Shown here: piece by piece, positions 58,693-64,000 of the stretch | How the letters are laid out: each line of letters opens with the position of its first letter | Numbering within the stretch: the first letter of the stretch is position 1 | Assembly: GCA_031291335.1 (NCBI GenBank) | Contig: JARLJF010000071.1 | Location: forward strand, 20,012-84,011 | Length of the DNA stretch: 64,000 nt | Source: Pandoraea sp. | GTDB lineage: Bacteria; Pseudomonadota; Gammaproteobacteria; Burkholderiales; Burkholderiaceae | Direction: 5' to 3' | Position numbers and translations under genes: made by a program | The notes under the pieces: model-generated | The model's database searches: none | What the model saw: the letters and a program-made list of their open reading frames with translations, nothing else | Told to the model about the DNA's origin: nothing

Positions 58693-60873
58693 TTACCAAC
58701 GGTAGCGGGCGCTCGCGAGCACTTCGGCACCGTCTCCGAAGGTACAGATCGCGGTGCTGTAGCAAGACGACACGAACTGGCGATTGAAGATGTTCTTGCC
58801 GTTGAGCGACAGCAACCAGTGCTTGCCGGTGTCGTAGTGGATCGCCGTGTCGACCAGCGTGACACTCGATACCTTGACGGTATTCGAGAGGTCGTAGCTT
58901 TCACCGACGTAGCGCACCCCTGCACCGAAGCCCAGCCCCTTGAGCTCACCGCCGCGCAGCGTGTAGTCAGCCCACAGCGAAGCGCTGTGACGCGGAATGC
59001 CCCAGGTCTGCTTGCCTTGTTGCGAGGTCGTGCCGCCGCTGAGCGTGGTCGCATTGGCGATCGACGTCGTGTTGATGCTCGACAGGTACGTGTACGTCGC
59101 CATGATGTTGAACGCGTCCGAGAACACGGCCTTGCCCTCGAGTTCGATGCCGCGTGAGCGCACTTCGCCCGTCTGGTAGTTCAGGAAGGTGGCCGGGTCC
59201 GACGTCACGACGTTCTGTTTGCGCAGATCGAACAGCGCGGCGGTCACGAAGCTGTCGTAGCCCTTGGGCTGGTACTTCACGCCCAGCTCGTATTGTTGCG
59301 CCGTGGACGGTTTGGCGGCGCTGCCGTCGGCCAGCACGGCCGCCTGCGGCGTGAACGACTTGGCATAGCTGACATAGGGCGCGAAGCCGCTATCGAACAG
59401 ATACACCAGCCCCGTGCGCCAGGTAAAGGCGTGCGACGATTGCGTCGTCATGGTGCCGCTCAGACGACTCAGATCGTCCGACTCGGCCCAGTCCTGGCGA
59501 ATGCCGAAGAGGGCGCGCCAGTTGTCCCAGGCGAGCTGATCTTGCGCGTATAGGCCAAGCTGCCACTGACGGATCTTGTCCGCAGAGCTCACGCCTGGCG
59601 CTTTCACCGAGGCGTAGACGGGGTTGTAGGCGTCTTGCGTGCCAAACGAACCGAAGTAGGTCGTCGAGTCGTAAAGCACGCGCTGGAAGTCCAGCCCGAA
59701 CAGCACGGTGTGCTTGACGGCACCCGTCGAGAATTTGGCTTCGCCCTGGTTGTCGACCGAGAATATCTTGGCGGACTCGTGGTTCTCGAACGGGTAGACG
59801 TTGAGCCGCGAACCCGAGTTGATACCGAACGTGAATTGCTGGGCGAGATCGTCCTTCACGTAGTTGTAGCTGAGGTTCTGGCGGAACGTCCAGGTCGGAT
59901 CGAAGTGGTGTTCGAACTGATAGCCGACCGACAGTTGCGTGCGGCTGTGTGAGTCGTAATTCGGATTGCCCTGATTGGTATGCGGATCGATGACCCCGTT
60001 GGGGCCTGTGAGCACGCTGCCGATGGCGGGCACGAAGTTATAGTTGCCGACATCCGGATCGCGCTGGTACTTGGCCAACACGGTAAGCGACGTGTCGGCG
60101 TCAGGGCGCCACGTGATGGCCGGTGCAATATAGAGACGCTTGCGTTTGACGTCGTCGACGCTGGTGTTGGTGTCGAGCCCCATGCCGGTCAACCGGTACG
60201 AAATCTTGCCGTCGTCGGTGATCGCCCCGCCAAGATCGAAGCCCGCTTCGGCTCGGCCATGGCTGCCGGTGCGCACGTAGATCTCGTGTACGGGTGTGGT
60301 CGTGGGCATCTTGCTCACGAGATTGGCAACACCGCCCGGGTTCGCCTGACCGTAGAGGACCGAAGCCGGCCCGTGCAGCACTTCGATACGATCCAGCCCA
60401 TAGGGATCGAAGTTGGGAATCGCGTAAGCGAACGTGGTATCGCTGGGCAGACGCGCACCGTCCAGGAACTGCTCGAGGTAGAAGCCACGGCTATACAGGT
60501 AGGGCGCGCCGTCCGACGACGCGCCGCGAATTTCGCTGGTCACGCTCGAGGTATAACGCAGCGCCTGCGCCACGCTGGTCGCCCCCTGGTCGACGATCTG
60601 GCTTTGGGTGACGACCGATACGGCTTGCGGCGTCTCGATCAGCGGCGTGTCGCTCTTGGTGGCGCCGGTCGCCCGCGTGGCCACGAAGCCCTGATTGCTT
60701 GCCGATGTTTCACGCGTCTCAGTCACGGTCGTTGCCGGTAGCGTGACCGGTGTACCGGGCTGCGCCTGTGCCTGTGTCGTATCGTCGGCGGCCGGCGTTT
60801 GCGCCCATGCCGCCGATCCTGCTGCCGTCAGACACATCAACGCGACGGCCTGTGCGCCACGCGTCAGTTTCAT
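58693..60873 (-). CDS. TonB-dependent siderophore receptor 3
   Basis: 726-residue outer-membrane receptor. Signal peptide GAQAVALMCLTAAGSAAWAQ; plug motifs ETPQAVSVVTQSQIVDQGAT and DRIEVLHGPASVLYGQANPG; barrel ending LASARYRW. The plug and end are close to those of receptor 1 (VFGPSSVLYGQGNPG; LGTARYQW). A Fur box lies about 70 bases upstream. It leads the receptor-ATPase-binding protein-permease-exporter operon and is divergent from an AraC gene. Start ATG 60873, at the beginning of the basic signal-peptide segment. Confidence 0.92.
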   Translation of the reverse strand: MKLTRGAQAVALMCLTAAGSAAWAQTPAADDTTQAQAQPGTPVTLPATTVTETRETSASNQGFVATRATGATKSDTPLIETPQAVSVVTQSQIVDQGATSVAQALRYTSSVTSEIRGASSDGAPYLYSRGFYLEQFLDGARLPSDTTFAYAIPNFDPYGLDRIEVLHGPASVLYGQANPGGVANLVSKMPTTTPVHEIYVRTGSHGRAEAGFDLGGAITDDGKISYRLTGMGLDTNTSVDDVKRKRLYIAPAITWRPDADTSLTVLAKYQRDPDVGNYNFVPAIGSVLTGPNGVIDPHTNQGNPNYDSHSRTQLSVGYQFEHHFDPTWTFRQNLSYNYVKDDLAQQFTFGINSGSRLNVYPFENHESAKIFSVDNQGEAKFSTGAVKHTVLFGLDFQRVLYDSTTYFGSFGTQDAYNPVYASVKAPGVSSADKIRQWQLGLYAQDQLAWDNWRALFGIRQDWAESDDLSRLSGTMTTQSSHAFTWRTGLVYLFDSGFAPYVSYAKSFTPQAAVLADGSAAKPSTAQQYELGVKYQPKGYDSFVTAALFDLRKQNVVTSDPATFLNYQTGEVRSRGIELEGKAVFSDAFNIMATYTYLSSINTTSIANATTLSGGTTSQQGKQTWGIPRHSASLWADYTLRGGELKGLGFGAGVRYVGESYDLSNTVKVSSVTLVDTAIHYDTGKHWLLSLNGKNIFNRQFVSSCYSTAICTFGDGAEVLASARYRW

Positions 60874-60942
60874 ACCCGCCGTCCTGCCCCTACGATGACT
60901 CGATTCCCGCTGCCTCATTCCCCATCCCCGGTTGCAATGAAT

Positions 60943-60961
60943 GATAATGCGAATGATTATC
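60943..60961. promoter_or_regulatory. Fur box upstream of receptor 3
   Basis: GATAATGCGAATGATTATC matches the Fur consensus at 16 of 19 positions, with perfect GATAAT/ATTATC outer arms. Lies between receptor 3 and the AraC gene, so it could control both directions. Confidence 0.8.
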
Positions 60962-61077
60962 AAAAACCTAAGGGTATCGTCGGCATTTGGCTCTCGTCAG
61001 GACAACATTTACCTAGAAATCGCCAAATATGGCTGATTCATTGTATTTTTTTACTTTTCGCATCAAAACGGCAATCG

Positions 61078-61854
61078 ATGAGCATGAATCCGGTACTGCA
61101 AACCTTCGGTGAGGACGTTCAGGCGCGCCACGTGATTGCACAGGCGATCGACTATGCCGACGGGGCTCGGGAGATCGCGCACATTCATCACCGCGCCCAA
61201 TTGGTCTACGCGATGAGCGGTATCGTGCGGGTGTTGACGCCCCACGGGCTGTGGACATTGACGCCGGGCCGGGCCCTGCTTATCGGCTCGAAGGTGGAAC
61301 ACGAGTTGCGCATGATCGGCGGGACCTCGATGCGCACGCTTTACATCGACCCCGATTCGCTGCTGGACGCCTCAGCGCGTTGCCGTCTGATTGCCGTGGG
61401 TGAGTTGTTGCGCGCGTCGATTCTCGGCATGTTCGATGCACAACTTGATGGCCGTGACGCTTTGCTTGTGCCCTTGATTCTGCGATTGCTCGACGATCGG
61501 CGCGATGACATCGTGGATCTGGGCCTGCCGCTCCCCGAAGATCGGCGGGTGCGTCAGGTGTGCGAGGCATTGCTCGCCGATCCAGCCAACGACGACACGT
61601 TGGAGCGATGGGCCGAGCGCGTGAGTATGAGCTCGCGAACATTGGCCCGGCAATTCAGGCACGAGACGGGGATGACCTTCGGACGATGGCGGGAGCAATT
61701 GCGGTTGGCCGAGGCCATCACACTGCTTTCCAATGGCCGTTCGCTGGCGCTCACGGCAACGCAACTCGGGTATGTCGATACCCGAACCTTCACGACCATG
61801 TTCAAAAGGGCGTTCGGCATGACGCCGGTGCAATTTCTACGCAATGGGCATTAA
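61078..61854 (+). CDS. AraC-family regulator divergent from siderophore receptor 3
   Basis: 258-residue third member of the AraC type seen at 9359-10150 and 18113-18898: sensor segment HIHHRAQLVYAMSGIVRVLT and ALLIGSKVEHELRMIG; DNA-binding segments RVSMSSRTLARQFRHETGMT and TATQLGYVDTRTFTTMFKRA. The frame is open far upstream, through the receptor's 5' region, so the start is set at ATG 61078 (or ATG 61084). Probable activator of the second cassette. Confidence 0.88.
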   Translation: MSMNPVLQTFGEDVQARHVIAQAIDYADGAREIAHIHHRAQLVYAMSGIVRVLTPHGLWTLTPGRALLIGSKVEHELRMIGGTSMRTLYIDPDSLLDASARCRLIAVGELLRASILGMFDAQLDGRDALLVPLILRLLDDRRDDIVDLGLPLPEDRRVRQVCEALLADPANDDTLERWAERVSMSSRTLARQFRHETGMTFGRWREQLRLAEAITLLSNGRSLALTATQLGYVDTRTFTTMFKRAFGMTPVQFLRNGH

Positions 61855-61893
61855 TGCGCTTCAGATACCAGATGTGCTGCCGAATTGAACGTG

Positions 61894-62247
61894 TCATTGC
61901 ACCGCTGACCAGACCGCGAGTTCGTAGCCATCGGGGTCGGCGAAGTGAAAGCGGCGGCCGCCCGGAAACGAAAACACTGGCAAGGTGATGGTGGCCCCTG
62001 CGGCTTCGATGCGGCGTTGGGTTTGCGCGAGGTCGTCTGCATACAGGATGATCAGCGGGCCACCCGGCCGCGCTTCGCCGGTAGTGAAACCGCCGGTGAG
62101 TCTGCCGTCGCTGAACTCGGTGTAGGTCGGGCCGTAGTCGGTGAACGTCCAGCCAAAGACGCTACCGTAGAAGGCCTTGCTGCGAGCGATGTCGCTCACG
62201 TTGAATTCGATATTGTCGATCTGGCGGTCAATGCTTCGCGTGCTCAT
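61894..62247 (-). CDS. VOC-family (glyoxalase-like) protein
   Basis: 117-residue single-module vicinal-oxygen-chelate protein. IDNIEFNVSDIARSKAFYGS and FHFADPDGYELAVW are the two ends of the fold; in this arrangement the metal ligands would be one Glu in each half. Members include dioxygenases, glyoxalases and antibiotic-resistance proteins, so the function is open. It precedes the DUF3224 gene's stop in the same orientation with a gap of 21 bases. Confidence 0.85.
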   Translation of the reverse strand: MSTRSIDRQIDNIEFNVSDIARSKAFYGSVFGWTFTDYGPTYTEFSDGRLTGGFTTGEARPGGPLIILYADDLAQTQRRIEAAGATITLPVFSFPGGRRFHFADPDGYELAVWSAVQ

Positions 62248-62268
62248 CCCTGTCTCCTGGCAAATGGT

Positions 62269-62688
62269 TCAGTTGTGCGATTCGTCGTGGCCCTCCGGCA
62301 GGGCGTAATCGAACGTGTAGGAATGTTGGCCATCGGCGATGGTGATGACCACGCTTCCGGTCATGCCTGACAACGCGTCGGTGCCGGAGTCGGGGACAAC
62401 GATGATGGATTGCGCAGGCACCCCGCGTGTCATGGTCGCGCTGTGCTGAAGTACGAACGTGCCGCTGCGGCCATGCAGTGTGCCGCGCACCGTTTCCATC
62501 GCCACATAGCCCGCAGAACCTTGCGTGCTGCTGCGGAACGACAGCATTTCCCCCTGGCTGGTGGCTTGCAAGTCACCGTGATACGTCTTGTTCAGAGACA
62601 GACGCCCGAGCCCGGTGCTTTCGGCAACAGGGCTCAGCGACTGCGGTTCGAGTTGAATATCGAAGCGCCCTTTGGCTGAGTGGTTCAC
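62269..62688 (-). CDS. DUF3224 protein, GTG start
   Basis: 139-residue protein that I recognise as DUF3224 (GLGRLSLNKTYHGDLQATSQ-GEMLSFRSS; GSAGYVAMETVRGTLHGRSG-TFVLQHSATM; GTDALSGMTGSV). The family forms a small beta barrel of unknown function. GTG 62688 is chosen because AAGGA lies eight bases before it and the family N-terminus begins there; an open frame continues to 62763. Upstream of the VOC gene, likely cotranscribed. Confidence 0.8.
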   Translation of the reverse strand: MNHSAKGRFDIQLEPQSLSPVAESTGLGRLSLNKTYHGDLQATSQGEMLSFRSSTQGSAGYVAMETVRGTLHGRSGTFVLQHSATMTRGVPAQSIIVVPDSGTDALSGMTGSVVITIADGQHSYTFDYALPEGHDESHN

Positions 62689-62796
62689 TTTCGCGGTCCT
62701 TGGTGGGGTATGAATAAAGTACTGTGTTTTTATACAGTGATAAGTGTACTCAAACATCGCCAATATGCAAGCACCGGATGTAAAAGGTCGCCAAAA

Positions 62797-62829
62797 CGAA
62801 GAAGCCCCGCGTGAGGCGGGGCTTCTTCG
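62797..62829. terminator. Bidirectional terminator between MFS and DUF3224 genes
   Basis: Perfect 14-bp stem (62797-62810 with 62816-62829) and 5-base loop. On the minus strand it is followed by TTTTGG, giving a normal terminator for the MFS gene, whose stop is 21 bases away. Confidence 0.85.
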
Positions 62830-62850
62830 TACAACGATCGTGGCGCGTGT

Positions 62851-64000
62851 TCAGGCGCGACGTGGCACCAACCGCAAGCCACTGGCAAGACACCCGGCGG
62901 CTGAGAAAGCGGCACCCCAAGCCAGCGCCCACGTCGAACCGTGGGTGCCTGCAAGACCGAGTGCCAGTGCGACGAGCGCAGCGCCTGTCGCTTGACCTAG
63001 CAGTCGCGACGTGCCGACCATGCCGCTCGCACCGCCGCTGCGCTCGGGCGGTGCGCTGTGCATGAAGGCCTTCAGATTCGGCGATTGGAAGAAGCCGAAG
63101 CCCAGACCGCACAACGCCATACGCCAGCCGATATCCCACAACGCGGCATGTTCGGGCATGATCGCGAGCAATGCCATGCCTGCACTCAGCATCGCCAGGC
63201 CAATCGCGCCGAGCGCGCCGGCCGGATAACGATCCGACAGGCGCCCCGCCAACGGCGCAATCGCCGCCACGAAGAACGGCCACGGCGTCATCAGAAAGCC
63301 GGTTTCGATCGGGCTGCGATGCAGCACGTTCTCGAAGTAGAACGGCAACGACACGAGCCCCAGTCCCTGCGTCGCAAACGCGCAGATGGCAGTGATCGTC
63401 GAGAGTGCGAACGCGGGCAGACGCAGCAGATCGACCGGCAGCATCGGTGCCCGATGGCCGCGCTCGCGGCCAATCAGCGCCCAACCGAATACCAGTGCCC
63501 CGACGAAGCAGCCCAGCGTCAGACGCCAGTCCGCCTGTTGCGCGCTTTGACTCAACGCGAAGATCAGCAGCGAAAACGTCAGCACGTTGAGCAGGGCGGC
63601 GATCAAGTCCGGTTTATGTTCACTGCGTGGCGTGTCCGGCAGGTTGCGACGTGAGAACGCCAGCGCCAGCAGCGCTGTCGGCACGTTGATCAGGAAGAGC
63701 CATGGCCAACTCGCGAAGGCGAGTACGAGAGACGCAATCGTCGGCCCGATGGCAAATGAAATGCCGACAATGAGCGCGTTCAGCCCGACACCGCGTCCGA
63801 GTTGATTCGCCGGATACAGGAAGCGAATGAGCGCAATGTTCACGCTCATCACCGCCGCGGCCCCCACGCCTTGCAGCACGCGAGCCCCGGCGAGAACGCC
63901 GAGCGTCGGCGACAGGGCGCAGAGTAGCGACGCCACGAGAAACACCGCCACGCCCCACATGAAGACGCGTTTGTGGCCGACACGCTCGCCCAGCGAAGCA
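62851..64000 (-). CDS. MFS drug-efflux-type transporter, 5' end outside window
   Basis: Inner-membrane transporter of the DHA2 (EmrB/QacA) family; the visible 383 residues include the loop SLGERVGHKRVFMWGVAVFL between helices 2 and 3, ARVLQGVGAAAVMSVNIALI, and GISFAIGPTIASLVLAFASW-PWLFLINVP (motif C, typical of proton-driven exporters). The frame is open past base 64000, so the first helices and start codon lie outside. It probably exports a hydrophobic drug or metabolite. Confidence 0.9.
   Translation of the reverse strand, partial: ASLGERVGHKRVFMWGVAVFLVASLLCALSPTLGVLAGARVLQGVGAAAVMSVNIALIRFLYPANQLGRGVGLNALIVGISFAIGPTIASLVLAFASWPWLFLINVPTALLALAFSRRNLPDTPRSEHKPDLIAALLNVLTFSLLIFALSQSAQQADWRLTLGCFVGALVFGWALIGRERGHRAPMLPVDLLRLPAFALSTITAICAFATQGLGLVSLPFYFENVLHRSPIETGFLMTPWPFFVAAIAPLAGRLSDRYPAGALGAIGLAMLSAGMALLAIMPEHAALWDIGWRMALCGLGFGFFQSPNLKAFMHSAPPERSGGASGMVGTSRLLGQATGAALVALALGLAGTHGSTWALAWGAAFSAAGCLASGLRLVPRRA

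Noticed and set aside
1..64000. CRISPR arrays, insertion sequences, tRNA or rRNA genes, prophage
   Set aside because: No regularly spaced repeats, transposase motifs, tRNA-like cloverleaf sequences or rRNA segments were seen while reading both strands; a tRNAscan or Rfam run could still find something small.

Overview
The window is about 64 kb of GC-rich chromosomal DNA from a Gram-negative bacterium. Gene content (DUF4148 protein, OmpC-type porin with an Ala-rich signal peptide, ornibactin-style siderophore transport cassettes, NsrR, an Lrp-linked glmS, many AraC/Lrp/GntR regulators) points to Betaproteobacteria, family Burkholderiaceae, and most probably Pandoraea. The genus is an inference from remembered family resemblance; no search was run. 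I saw no rRNA, tRNA, phage, insertion sequence or CRISPR array.

Layout: (1) 1-9340, ordinary metabolism: an amino-acid permease cut by the left edge with a class-III aminotransferase, a LysE exporter with a small P-loop kinase, an M50 protease with a DUF2167 protein, and a GntR-symporter-threonine aldolase operon. (2) 9359-21379, siderophore uptake: an AraC regulator divergent from a TonB receptor-binding protein-permease-exporter-ATPase operon, then a second AraC/receptor pair. (3) 21541-29530, ribA, then a FecI-FecR-FecA signalling/uptake system with accessory genes DUF4198, DUF3649, PepSY and DUF3325, under a strong Fur box. (4) 29819-34415, a magnesium locus: a structured leader with short proline/acidic ORFs, a small protein resembling the C-terminal domain of MgtC, a second leader ORF, the Mg2+ P-type ATPase mgtA, and an outer-membrane protein. 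(5) 34564-44834, a MarR regulator, a cysteine desulfurase, then a nine-gene plus-strand cluster encoding a two-component flavin monooxygenase, a cupin, a DUF2848 hydrolase-like protein and a five-part branched-chain-type ABC importer, probably for uptake and breakdown of an aromatic compound. (6) 45017-53057, NsrR, DUF4148, AraC, porin, an unusual GDPD-like protein with a DeoR regulator, and Lrp divergent from glmS. (7) 53061-61854, a second siderophore cassette on the minus strand with its receptor divergent from a third AraC paralogue. (8) 61894-64000, a VOC protein, a DUF3224 protein and an MFS transporter cut by the right edge.

Iron acquisition dominates: four TonB-dependent receptors, two complete inner-membrane uptake systems of the orbB/C/D type, each joined to a PvdE/OrbE-type ABC exporter, and three AraC regulators of one type, each divergent from a receptor. 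No non-ribosomal peptide synthetase is present in the window, so the systems may take up siderophores made elsewhere in the genome or by other organisms.

The most interesting candidate is the magnesium locus. Two short leader reading frames with acidic/proline runs (PEDPQPFPVP and DPIPDP), recalling the enterobacterial MgtL leader peptide, sit among competing RNA hairpins, one ending in a T run, ahead of the MgtC-like gene and mgtA. This looks like translation-coupled magnesium sensing in a lineage where I know of no such description.
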